A program made the position numbers and the translations under genes. Below, one piece after another: positions 53,401-61,589 of a stretch of DNA of 64,000 nt. The stretch lies in assembly GCF_014203025.1 (NCBI RefSeq), contig NZ_JACHID010000007.1:62001-126000 (forward strand). The letters are read 5' to 3'. Positions within the stretch are counted from its first letter, which is position 1. The number at the start of each line of letters is the position of its first letter. The DNA is from Desulfurispira natronophila (lineage in GTDB: Bacteria > Chrysiogenota > Chrysiogenetes > Chrysiogenales > Chrysiogenaceae). The notes below the pieces were generated by a model. That model worked only from the letters and a program-made list of their open reading frames with translations, searched no databases and was not told the DNA's origin.

Positions 53401-55041
53401 ATGAAGGAGAAGTTAGGGCAGATTCTGGTTCGCTGCCATGAGCTCTCTGAAAATCAAATTCAGACGGCACTGCTTGTGCAGCAGCGGAGCGACAAGCGCT
53501 TGGGTGCGATCTGCATGGAACTGGGTTTTATTGACGAGTTCCAATTGCAAAAGGCACTGGCGCAGCAATTCGATATACCAGCTATAAACCTCAGCATGAC
53601 CCCACCGGACAATACCATAGAGTGCCCTATGGGAGTTGACTGGATGCGCCGCGAAGAGATTCTTCCCCTGTGGCACACTCCCCAGGGAAAGTTGGTCGTC
53701 GGTGTCGTTGACCCCCTCAATCTGCAGGCCTGGGACACACTCAGTGCTCACATGGGCGGCTCGCTGCAAAAAGCCATTGTCACCCCCGGTCAGCTCAAGG
53801 CTGTGCTTGATGCGCTTTCCACCTCAGGTAAATCTTCGCTTCGCACAAACGTTGCTTCGCCAGGCACCGATGAAGCAACCCAGATAGTTGAGGAAGTAGA
53901 CAACATTTTGGCCCATGCCATCAGGCAAGGGGCCAGCGACATTCATATTGAGCCTACCCGTGAATTATTGCGCATTCGCTTGCGACGAGATGGAACGCTT
54001 CACGAATATCGCTTGCTGCCAGATTACTTCCAACAGGCTCTGGTTACTCGCATCAAGGTAATGGCAGAGATGGATATTGCCGAAAAGCGCCTACCACAGG
54101 ATGGCAAGTTTCATTGGGAGTGCAGTGGGAAGCAGTACGACATTCGAGTATCAACACTGCGTAATATTCATGGAGAGGGTGCAGTACTGCGCATCTTGCA
54201 GCGTTCCCAGGATATTCCCGACTTCCAGCAGCTCGGCATGGAGCCCAGGGATTGCCGTACGGCAAAAGATCTCTTTGAGCAGCCTGGTGGTATTGTGCTT
54301 ATCTGTGGCCCCACAGGCAGTGGCAAAACCACTACCCTTTACTCCGCCCTGCAACTTGTCAATCGTATGGACCGCAAGATAATAACCATCGAAGATCCTG
54401 TAGAGTACCAACTCCCCCTGATTAACCAAGTGCAGGTTAATGTCAAAGCGGGTATGGACTTTTCTGTCCTGCTTCCCTCGCTGTTGCGCCAGGACCCTGA
54501 CATCATCGTCATCGGTGAAATTCGTGATCATAAAACCGCTGCCATGGCATGTCAGGCTGCACTAACCGGACACCTGGTCATTTCCACCATTCACACTACC
54601 AGTGCTGCTGAGGCAGCTACCCGCTTAGTGGACATTGGAGTAGAGCCCTTTTTAGTTTCCTCCAGCTTGCGAGGTGTCATTGCACAGCGTCTGGTACGTT
54701 GCCTCTGCAGCGACTGCGCCGACTGGAGAGCTGCTACACCAGAGGAGCAACGCTGGCTGGGAAAAGATCCAGGGCAGCCCCTGGGGCACCCGGTAGGCTG
54801 TGATCAGTGCTGGCAAGGGTATCGTGGCCGTAGCGGTATATTCGAAATACTGGTAATGAATGACACCGTTCAAGAGCACATACAGAAGCACACGCCCGCT
54901 CCCCTTATCTATCGACAGTTGCAGCAAGACGGCTCGCTGGTATCCCTGGGTGATGATGTCCGGACGAAAGTGTCCCGTGGCATAACCTCCATAGCCGAGG
55001 CAACTCGCGTCCTGGGGCGTGAGGGAGATGGTGGTGAGTGA
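53401..55041 (+). CDS. GspE/PilB-family secretion or pilus assembly ATPase
   Basis: A 546-residue cytoplasmic hexameric ATPase. The N-terminal T2SSE_N domain (about 1-110, KLGQILVRCHELSENQIQ) is followed by the motor domain: Walker A GPTGSGKTTTLYSAL near residue 303, Asp box (TIEDPVEYQLP), Walker B (DPDIIVIGEIRD) and His box (GHLVISTIHTTSA). The zinc-binding cysteines CLCSDC and GCDQC of GspE/PilB are present. AGGAGG precedes the ATG. The next gene is a GspF-type protein that overlaps its 3' end, so it works in type II secretion, MSHA-type or type IV pilus assembly; these cannot be told apart here. Confidence 0.92.
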   Translation: MKEKLGQILVRCHELSENQIQTALLVQQRSDKRLGAICMELGFIDEFQLQKALAQQFDIPAINLSMTPPDNTIECPMGVDWMRREEILPLWHTPQGKLVVGVVDPLNLQAWDTLSAHMGGSLQKAIVTPGQLKAVLDALSTSGKSSLRTNVASPGTDEATQIVEEVDNILAHAIRQGASDIHIEPTRELLRIRLRRDGTLHEYRLLPDYFQQALVTRIKVMAEMDIAEKRLPQDGKFHWECSGKQYDIRVSTLRNIHGEGAVLRILQRSQDIPDFQQLGMEPRDCRTAKDLFEQPGGIVLICGPTGSGKTTTLYSALQLVNRMDRKIITIEDPVEYQLPLINQVQVNVKAGMDFSVLLPSLLRQDPDIIVIGEIRDHKTAAMACQAALTGHLVISTIHTTSAAEAATRLVDIGVEPFLVSSSLRGVIAQRLVRCLCSDCADWRAATPEEQRWLGKDPGQPLGHPVGCDQCWQGYRGRSGIFEILVMNDTVQEHIQKHTPAPLIYRQLQQDGSLVSLGDDVRTKVSRGITSIAEATRVLGREGDGGE

Positions 55042-56248
55042 CATCAGTACCTTTTCTTACGAAGCGTGCCGACCTACGGGGGAGCTGGTTGAGGGAACGG
55101 TCCGCGCCACCTCCCCGGAAAATGCTCGCCAGCAACTCCTCCAGCAGGGCATGGTGGTTCTTGCTCTTAAACCGCAAGGAACTTTTGTTGACCGCATTAT
55201 TCCGCGAAAAGGACTCCCCCACAAAGAGCGACTCTTTTTTCTGCGCCAGATATCCGCCCTTCTGAGTTGTGGTATTCCTCTAAGCCGCGCCCTGGTCATG
55301 ATAGCCAACTCCCATCGTCACACGAGTTTCTCCCAGTCCCTCATGGGCATAGAAACGGACCTGCGTAGTGGCAGCAGCCTGTGGCAAGCCATGCAGCGCT
55401 ACCCTCATTGGTTTGACTCCCTGCTGATATCCATGGTGCGAGTAGGAGAGGCCACTGGAAGCCTGGATGAAATGTTTGAGCACAGCGCCCGCGTGCTGGA
55501 AAGCCGACACAATAGTCGTAAGCGTCTGGCAAATGCATTGCGCTACCCGTCAATAGTGTTGGTGAGCCTGGTGGCTGCTTTTGCATTCTGTGTCGCGATC
55601 ATTATTCCCCGCTTTGCCGATATTTTCAGTCGTTCTGATACGCCTTTACCACCCATCTCCCAGGGGTTAATTGCCGTTTCCAACTTTAGCTTGAGCGCAG
55701 GGCCCTACCTGCTTGTGGTCCTGGCTGCGGTAATTTTGATTGCCGCTTTTCAGTGGCGGCGCCAACCTCGCTTTCAGGCAGCGCTGGAACGAATCGCCTT
55801 AAGAGTTCCCCTGCTGGGGCCGATAATACAAAAAAGCCATACGGCGAACCTTTTCATGGCTTTAAAAACCATGCTCAGTAGTGGTATACCATTGCGAGAA
55901 GCAGTCTCGCTACTGCAGTGCACCAGCAGCAGTGCTCTGGTGCAGAGGCAACTCGCCGAGGTGGACTCCTTGTTGCACCAGGGGAGCGGTTTTGCTGCAG
56001 CCCTTGAAATTACTGATCTCTTCCCCTCCCTGGCCTTGCAACTGGTTCGCACTGGCGAGGATACCGGTACGCTCGACATTATGCTGGAACGTACCAGCCG
56101 CTACTACGACCAGGAAACAGAGCACCACCTGCAAACGCTTGCCGGCTATCTGGAGCCGGCACTGTTGCTGGTTGCTGGAACCATGGTCTGCTTGCTGGCC
56201 CTGGGAGTGCTTTTGCCCATGTGGCACATGGCGGGGGCTTGGCAATAA
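55028..56248 (+). CDS. GspF/PilC-family inner-membrane platform protein
   Basis: A protein of about 406 residues with two homologous T2SSF halves (KERLFFLRQISALLSCGIPLSRAL and TANLFMALKTMLSSGIPLREAV), each with membrane helices (about 170-195, 215-240 and 375-400). It is the platform that couples the ATPase to the pseudopilus. Start is uncertain: ATG 55028 or GTG 55034 after GAGGGAG; both overlap the ATPase gene. The N-terminus ISTFSYEACRPTGELVEGTV is standard. Confidence 0.9.
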   Translation: MVVSDISTFSYEACRPTGELVEGTVRATSPENARQQLLQQGMVVLALKPQGTFVDRIIPRKGLPHKERLFFLRQISALLSCGIPLSRALVMIANSHRHTSFSQSLMGIETDLRSGSSLWQAMQRYPHWFDSLLISMVRVGEATGSLDEMFEHSARVLESRHNSRKRLANALRYPSIVLVSLVAAFAFCVAIIIPRFADIFSRSDTPLPPISQGLIAVSNFSLSAGPYLLVVLAAVILIAAFQWRRQPRFQAALERIALRVPLLGPIIQKSHTANLFMALKTMLSSGIPLREAVSLLQCTSSSALVQRQLAEVDSLLHQGSGFAAALEITDLFPSLALQLVRTGEDTGTLDIMLERTSRYYDQETEHHLQTLAGYLEPALLLVAGTMVCLLALGVLLPMWHMAGAWQ

Positions 56249-56314
56249 GCGTAAACCCATAACACTCGACACCAAAAGACGGTACGGCACACACCCAAGA
56301 GGGGGAGGAGAGGC

Positions 56315-56944
56315 GTGAAAATATCATTAAATGGCAAAACAGCACACATTGACAAACGGGGCTGTCGCCACATGGGGCATTTGCTGGAAAAGATCCAAAA
56401 AGAGTTTCTGGCTCAGACCGATGTCATGGTGAGAATAGTGGCCAATGACGAAGATATATCAGCCACCGACGAAAGCCAGTGGCCAAATATACCTTCACCA
56501 CCCGTAACCCGCCTGGCTGTGGAAACAGCCCCTATCAAGACCCTCTCTCTGCAAAGCATTCACGATGTGCGCGAATCCCTGGATAAGGTGCAGTCGGTGC
56601 TGGAAGAGGTCGTAGAGGATGTTGGGAAAAAGGACCGGACTGACCGAGCAGTCAGTCACTTTCACGATGTCATAAAACTTTTTGACCAGTGGGTTTTTCC
56701 TATTGTAGAGCGACTATGCACATTGTATAAGTTACCCATGGACACTTTTACCGTAAACGGCCAGAGTGCAGTGGTGAGTATCAATCTCTTCATTAAAGGT
56801 ATAGAAGAGGCAGTCACTCACCTGGAGCGCAGTGCCTTTGAGGATTTCCGCACCCACCTCACCGAAGAGGTGACCCCGCGGATAACCGACATCGATGAAG
56901 TTTTTCAACAGATACACCAGTACATTCAGACCCATGGAAAATGA
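56315..56944 (+). CDS. Helical protein of unknown function in the secretion/pilus-like operon
   Basis: A 209-residue soluble protein, GTG start with GGAGGAGA upstream. The first 55 residues (MKISLNGKTAHIDKRGCRHM...VRIVANDEDIS) look like a small beta-grasp-type fold; the rest is predicted helical, from about residue 75 to the end. No signal or membrane helix. The next gene starts so that its frame nearly overlaps the stop. I do not recognise the family. Its position between a GspF-like gene and a pseudopilin gene suggests an accessory role. Confidence 0.7.
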   Translation: MKISLNGKTAHIDKRGCRHMGHLLEKIQKEFLAQTDVMVRIVANDEDISATDESQWPNIPSPPVTRLAVETAPIKTLSLQSIHDVRESLDKVQSVLEEVVEDVGKKDRTDRAVSHFHDVIKLFDQWVFPIVERLCTLYKLPMDTFTVNGQSAVVSINLFIKGIEEAVTHLERSAFEDFRTHLTEEVTPRITDIDEVFQQIHQYIQTHGK

Positions 56945-56952
56945 GGTGTGCC

Positions 56953-57312
56953 ATGAATGACCGTGAAGTCCTTATTCTACAGCTGATCAGCTTGACTCGT
57001 GAATTGAGGCAATATATCGAAGCTCAAGGCGAAGATGGCATTTCCAGCGATGCCATCATTGATGAGCTTATCCAGCGGCGAGGCGCCCTGACTCACCAAC
57101 TGCTGCAGGCGTGTGAAAATGTGGAACACATCGGTGGCTCCATTGATGAGCTGGTGGAAGAGAATCACCATTTGCTGGCCAGCGTGAACCGTGAAAAAAG
57201 TCAAGTAGAGCAACTCCTGGCTATGCAGCAACGTAAAAGCACCCTCAAGGACAAATACCACCAGCTTCAGTCTATCCGTGGTCACTCAGTGCTGGTGGAT
57301 CGCAACTCCTGA
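56953..57312 (+). CDS. Small helical protein, possible FlgN/FliT-like chaperone
   Basis: A 119-residue helical protein (MNDREVLILQLISLTRELRQYIEAQ ... LIQRRGALTHQLLQACENVEHIGG). The 'RR/L-x5-QLLQ' pattern and two long helices recall FlgN-type flagellar export chaperones, but this is a weak resemblance. GAGG is six bases before the ATG at 56953; an ATG at 56941 overlaps the previous stop. No signal peptide. It lies two bases upstream of the pseudopilin gene. Confidence 0.6.
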   Translation: MNDREVLILQLISLTRELRQYIEAQGEDGISSDAIIDELIQRRGALTHQLLQACENVEHIGGSIDELVEENHHLLASVNREKSQVEQLLAMQQRKSTLKDKYHQLQSIRGHSVLVDRNS

Positions 57313-57314
57313 GT

Positions 57315-57803
57315 ATGCCCAAGTCCACTCATTGTCGCGGATTTTCCCTGCTGGAGCTTTTGCTTGGACTGGTTTTGACTGGCGTAGCGGCTGTAGCGGC
57401 AACCCAGTTTCTTGACTTGTTTTTGCGGGGCACCACTCAGCCCATGCAACAGCAACAAAGCGCACAGATTAGCTCAACTATTATCCAAAGCATCGCTGCC
57501 TTGCCGGTACATCCGCCCCCATTGCCCACCAGCCATACTGCCCCAGCACCCTGGTCATTTACCACAATCACCCAGTGGGACAATTACAGCGCTGCACCAG
57601 AACAAATGGGACTCATGTCGAGTCCTGTTGAGCAGGTGACCGTAAGCGTCACTCCTGTCCACATAGACCGCTCCCAGCCTCGCTGGCACATTCGGCCTGG
57701 CTCAACTGACTCTCGCCTCCACCGTATTCTAGTTACTACTGAAGGAGCATACGAGCAGAAGCTCTTTACCGTGCGAGGCGATCTTACCCTGAATACTCCC
57801 TGA
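57315..57803 (+). CDS. Type IV pilin-like/pseudopilin protein
   Basis: A 162-residue protein with a class III (prepilin) signal: short positive leader MPKSTHCRG then FSLLELLLGLVLTGVAAVAATQF, with cleavage after glycine and Glu5. The rest is a small beta-rich periplasmic domain without a clear disulfide pair. This is what an ATPase-platform pair needs as a filament subunit. A minor pseudopilin (GspI/GspH-like) is as likely as a pilin. No prepilin peptidase is in the window. Confidence 0.85.
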   Translation: MPKSTHCRGFSLLELLLGLVLTGVAAVAATQFLDLFLRGTTQPMQQQQSAQISSTIIQSIAALPVHPPPLPTSHTAPAPWSFTTITQWDNYSAAPEQMGLMSSPVEQVTVSVTPVHIDRSQPRWHIRPGSTDSRLHRILVTTEGAYEQKLFTVRGDLTLNTP

Positions 57804-57886
57804 GAAGAATATAGCTGCACACAGGTATCAAGTGAGGCCGAGGCTTCCATGGCCATTATGAGGCGCGAATGATAGCGATCTGCCGT

Positions 57887-59242
57887 TTAGAGAATATTGG
57901 CCGCCAGCTCTGCCAGTTCGCTGCGTTCCCCTTTGGTCAGGGTCACGTGCCCGGCAATAGCCTCCCCCTTAAAGCGCTCGACAATATTGGAAAGACCATT
58001 GGAGCTGGAATCTACATAGGGGTTATCGATCTGGTACGGATCCCCGGTAAATACAATCTTGGTGCCATTGCCAGCGCGGGTGATAATAGTTTTGATTTCG
58101 TGGGGAGTAAGATTCTGGGCTTCATCCACGATAAAGTACTGGTACGGCAAGCTGCGGCCGCGAATATAGGTCAGGGCTTCGATCTCCATGATTCCCTGGG
58201 CAAAGAGCTCGTTGTAGCTCTTGCGATCGTAGTCCATGTCCGCCGAACCAATAAGTAACTCCACATTATCGTATATAGGCGTCATCCATGGCTGCAGTTT
58301 ATCCTGCAAGGTTCCCGGCAAAAAACCGATATCCTTGCCCATGGGGAATACCGGACGGGAAACCAGCAGCTTCTTGTATTTGTTTTCATCAGCCACTTTC
58401 TTGAGCCCTGCCGCGATAGCCAGCAAAGTTTTGCCAGTGCCGGCAATACCCACCAAGGTCACCAGCTTAACGCTGTCATCCAGCAAAAGCTCCATGGCGT
58501 ATCGCTGCTCCTTGTTGCGAGGCAGGATCCCCCAAATGCCATCATCCGTGTAGTCATCAAAAACCTTCCGTATCTCATTTTTAGACCGGTAGTAGCGGCC
58601 GAGACCGGAATTGGAAGGATTGGTTTCGTTTTGCAGCAGAAAGAACTGATTTTCGTAAAACTCCTCATCACCTGCCGGCAGGACACTTGTGGCGTCAATC
58701 ACTTCTTGCTGGTGAAATTGCTGTATGACCTCAGCTGAGGTAGTGATTTCGCCAGTTCCAGTATAAAGTTCGCTGATATCCACCTTGTCGGATTCATAGT
58801 CCTTGGAGGGAACACCACAGGCGTCAGCCTTGATGCGCAGATAGGTGTCCCGGGAAACAAATATAACTTCATCACCGGCCCGCTTGAGGTGCAAAGCCAT
58901 GGAAAGAATGGTGTTGTCAGCAATATCCCCGCGAAGGGCCCGGGGTAAAAGACTCATGGCATCATCAGAGGCCAGCAAAACCGACAGCTTGCCACTGTCC
59001 TCAATTTCGGGATGCAGAGGGACGCCAGTGTGAATATCACCCTGCTCGCGCATGGAGTCGAGCATGCGACTAAACTCACGGGCATTACGCCCGATTTGAT
59101 CCATGTTGCGCTTAAATTTGTCTAGCTCTTCTATGACCGATATGGGAATAACTACGTCGTCGCCATCAAAATCGTAGATAGCGCGAGGATTGAGAAGAAC
59201 CACATTGGTATCGATAACAACTTTTCTTTTTGTAGTTGACAT
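57887..59242 (-). CDS. PhoH-family ATPase with N-terminal PIN domain
   Basis: A 451-residue protein. The N-terminal PIN nuclease domain (KVVIDTNVVLLNPRAIYDF, acidic residues at D11, E38-D41 region and 'DVIEE'-like IPISVIEELDKF) is fused to a PhoH ATPase with Walker A GIAGTGKTLLAIAAG and Walker B YFIVDEAQNLTPHEIKTII. This PIN-PhoH (YlaK-type) arrangement is known as an RNA-directed unwinding and cutting enzyme. It stands alone on the minus strand; the gap to the pseudopilin gene (57804-57886) holds nothing recognisable. Confidence 0.9.
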   Translation of the reverse strand: MSTTKRKVVIDTNVVLLNPRAIYDFDGDDVVIPISVIEELDKFKRNMDQIGRNAREFSRMLDSMREQGDIHTGVPLHPEIEDSGKLSVLLASDDAMSLLPRALRGDIADNTILSMALHLKRAGDEVIFVSRDTYLRIKADACGVPSKDYESDKVDISELYTGTGEITTSAEVIQQFHQQEVIDATSVLPAGDEEFYENQFFLLQNETNPSNSGLGRYYRSKNEIRKVFDDYTDDGIWGILPRNKEQRYAMELLLDDSVKLVTLVGIAGTGKTLLAIAAGLKKVADENKYKKLLVSRPVFPMGKDIGFLPGTLQDKLQPWMTPIYDNVELLIGSADMDYDRKSYNELFAQGIMEIEALTYIRGRSLPYQYFIVDEAQNLTPHEIKTIITRAGNGTKIVFTGDPYQIDNPYVDSSSNGLSNIVERFKGEAIAGHVTLTKGERSELAELAANIL

Positions 59243-59392
59243 ACAAAGACTCCATGGAAAAAGATCCTACAAATGCGTCACAGCTTTACCTTGAGCATTC
59301 GCAGCAGTGAGTGTTGCCACGGACTATAACGTGTGCGAATGGCGAGATAAAGCAGAAAATGTAAAAAAACTCCATGGCAGCCAGAAAAAGCA

Positions 59393-59422
59393 TTGACAAA
59401 GATAACGTATAATTGCTATAAA
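59393..59422 (+). promoter_or_regulatory. Promoter of the tRNA-Asn gene
   Basis: Consensus -35 TTGACA (59393-59398) and -10 TATAAA (59417-59422) with an 18-base spacer. The mature tRNA begins 34 bases after the -10 box. A second -10-like TATAAT (59408-59413) is too close to the -35 to pair with it. Confidence 0.8.
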
Positions 59423-59455
59423 CCCGCCTGTTGCCTTTGGTGACACATTCGATGT

Positions 59456-59531
59456 TCCCCGATAGCTCAGTTGGTAGAGCGAGTGGCTGTTAACCACTTG
59501 GTCGCTGGTTCGAGTCCGGCTCGGGGAGCCA
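59456..59531 (+). tRNA. tRNA-Asn (anticodon GTT)
   Basis: 76 bases with a complete cloverleaf. Acceptor TCCCCGA / TCGGGGA (59456-59462, 59521-59527), D arm TAGCTCAGTTGGTAGAGC, anticodon loop CTGTTAA giving GTT, T loop GGTTCGAGTCC, and an encoded CCA at 59529-59531. Confidence 0.98.
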
Positions 59532-59558
59532 AACAAAGAACCTCGAGTTCACATAGAT

Positions 59559-59587
59559 GGCCTGAAACGTGTGTTTCAGGCCTTTTT
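59559..59587 (+). terminator. Rho-independent terminator of the tRNA-Asn gene
   Basis: Perfect 10-bp stem GGCCTGAAAC / GTTTCAGGCC (59559-59568, 59573-59582), loop GTGT, then five T (59583-59587). Confidence 0.94.
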
Positions 59588-59712
59588 GTGTTGCTTGCAA
59601 GAAATTAACGACTGCTAAAATCCCCCCTATTCACAGTTTTTATGGGGAGAACAAATTACTTTGGGCCTGCGACAAGCAAGCTTCATTGAACGCCAGAGGG
59701 GGAAGGAGCACG

Positions 59713-60090
59713 CTACTCCCCTGAACCTACCAACGGTAGCTCTTTGGTAACCTGGAAATAGACGACACGTGTGATGTCGTCACCCTTTTTGCTGCCGTGG
59801 CTCGTGCGGCGCAGGGATTCCACCAGCTCCTGGTCGTCGCTCTCGTCAACCTTGTTGAGAATCAATCGTTTGCCCTGGTACCCGGGGCCATTTTCCTTAA
59901 ACAGGTAGGCTGCCCGAGGATTGGAGCTGATGTTGGCGTAGCTGAGTCGTTCGCGCATCAAAAAGGCCAGTCGGCCATCATCCATAACGTGGGGACGAGC
60001 ATAAATGGCACTGTTAACGTTCCCCTCACGGTCTGCGGTAGAAAGAACAGCGGTGCCTTCGGTGGTTGTGAAATACTCTTTCAGAGTCAT
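59713..60090 (-). CDS. Pyridoxamine 5'-phosphate oxidase-like FMN-binding protein
   Basis: A 125-residue small beta-barrel protein. The sequence TTEGTAVLSTADREGNVNSAIYARPHVMDDGRLAF is the usual N-terminal half of PNPOx-like flavin proteins, and NISSNPRAAYLF continues the fold. The ATG at 60090 follows GGAGG with four bases spacing; a longer frame begins at 60141. Substrate and role are unknown; general stress or heme-related functions are known in the family. Confidence 0.82.
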   Translation of the reverse strand: MTLKEYFTTTEGTAVLSTADREGNVNSAIYARPHVMDDGRLAFLMRERLSYANISSNPRAAYLFKENGPGYQGKRLILNKVDESDDQELVESLRRTSHGSKKGDDITRVVYFQVTKELPLVGSGE

Positions 60091-60376
60091 GGGGCCTCCG
60101 TTAAATGTGGATGTATTAACAAATTCAGCAACAACTACCATCGTGCGTCATAAAATGCGGCCCAATCATAGCAACGAATATGGGCAGGATGCCAGAGATA
60201 AAATTGAGGCCGTCATGGTGACTAACAATGACTGTTCATGGCGCTGATGCCGCTCATTTGCCACACAACCCCAGGCACGTTCACTTTGTTCACTTGTGAC
60301 GCAGCGAGCACGGTGATAACACAATTATGCAAAAATAACGAAAAAAGCGAAACGTTTCAAAACCAACAACCTTAAT

Positions 60377-60498
60377 CTGACAGGGATGAGAGATGGGGGA
60401 GATCGCAGTCGGTAGTTTGTCGTAGGTGGTCAGCACTCACTCCCACTGCCGTTATCCCTCTCATCCCCCTTATCTCTGCTAACTCCTTCTCCTGTCAG
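60377..60498. repeat. 122-bp imperfect inverted-repeat intergenic element
   Basis: Nested complementary pairs: CTGACAGG (60377-60384) with CCTGTCAG (60491-60498); GGGATGAGAG (60383-60392) with CTCTCATCCC (60458-60467); GCAGT (60405-60409) with ACTGC (60445-60449). The outer right arm reaches four bases into the 3' end of the minus-strand U32-like gene. It shares CTGACAG and TTATCCCT and purine/pyrimidine asymmetry with the element at 41628-41762. Just outside is a 10-bp palindrome GAAACGTTTC (60349-60358). The rest of the 404-base gap from 60091 shows no gene. Confidence 0.55.
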
Positions 60499-61589
60499 TT
60501 TTCCCTCGGTGGCTCCACCAAGCAAAGAGGGTCGAAAAACTCTCCCCCCTCCACAAGACCCTTGCTCCATGGCAAAACCGCCAGCTGCCCCTGCCTGCGA
60601 ATGGAGTCTTCGTGGGGCAAGTGGCACTGAAAGCAGCGTCCATCAGGGTTCCGGTAGTGTAAAACCAAGGGAAGGGCAGCGGCACTATGAGTGCGAAACA
60701 GCACCACGGCGTAGTGCTCCCGTTTGACTTCCAGAGTGCGCCCCAGGGGCTCAGGAGCCTTACTGTCCAGGCTATAAGGGGCTTCATCATCTGCAGCAGC
60801 AGGCTCTGCCTGCCACGGCAAACCGGGATTTAGGGGTACGTCGTGAACCCAATACTCCAGCAGCTCCTGCAAGGTGCAGATACCCCGATGATCCAGCACC
60901 AGGGCCTGGACTGGCAGTTGTCCTATTTGACCTTTCAGATCGCGATAGCTGGAAAGGTAGAGTCGGCTCTCACCATCCTCCTCTGTCAGCAGAAAAGGCT
61001 GGTTGGGGCGAGTGGGCTCCCGTAACCAAATACTCTGCCCAAGCGGTCCGGCTGCCTGCTCTACAGCGCGTCCCAGGTGGCGCTGAGTGATAAGCACTGG
61101 CACCGCACCAAAAGCAAAGACCTCCCACTGACCATAGAGATGAGTGGCACTCCACAGCTGCAAAATCTGGGAGACACTCAGCTCCCGTGCAAGCTGGGCC
61201 GCAGCGTAACCTTGAGCAAAGAGAAAATCGTAAAACTCCCGATGCTTACCACCGGAGTGCACCTCAAAAACTGTAGGTACCGAAGGAAAGTGTTGCTGCA
61301 GAGCCCGACCCAGCCCCAGGTTCTGCACTCGAATAGCATCCGGATTCTGGCTCCTTTCAATCATCGCCTGCACTTCCAGCAAAAGTGCCTGCAGCTGCTG
61401 TTCATCGGGATGTTGTGCCAGTTGCCACTCCACTGTTATGCCTGCCGAATGGCAGACACGAAAACCAGACTCATCAATTATTTCTGCCAAATGTCGGTAA
61501 GGCACTATGACACTTTGCACTGGACTGGCAGCAGCCTGGCGCAGCTCATCGACATTGGTAACGAAAACCTTTAATACTGAATCCCTCAT
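60495..61589 (-). CDS. Divergent U32-family-like protein lacking the cysteine signature
   Basis: A 364-residue protein coupled by ATGA to the U32 peptidase gene upstream. It resembles U32 in layout: an alpha/beta barrel-like first half (VFVTNVDELRQAA..., AIRVQNLGLGRALQQHF), then LYGQWEVFAFGAVPVLITQRHLGRA at the place where true members have E-x-F-x2-G-x-x-C. The glutamate and the glycine are kept but the conserved cysteines are absent. Two cysteines (RCFQC) lie near the C-terminus. ATG at 61589 is the natural start; a longer frame from 61712 lies in the partner gene. It is probably a non-identical partner subunit (inference). Confidence 0.7.
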   Translation of the reverse strand: MRDSVLKVFVTNVDELRQAAASPVQSVIVPYRHLAEIIDESGFRVCHSAGITVEWQLAQHPDEQQLQALLLEVQAMIERSQNPDAIRVQNLGLGRALQQHFPSVPTVFEVHSGGKHREFYDFLFAQGYAAAQLARELSVSQILQLWSATHLYGQWEVFAFGAVPVLITQRHLGRAVEQAAGPLGQSIWLREPTRPNQPFLLTEEDGESRLYLSSYRDLKGQIGQLPVQALVLDHRGICTLQELLEYWVHDVPLNPGLPWQAEPAAADDEAPYSLDSKAPEPLGRTLEVKREHYAVVLFRTHSAAALPLVLHYRNPDGRCFQCHLPHEDSIRRQGQLAVLPWSKGLVEGGEFFDPLCLVEPPREN

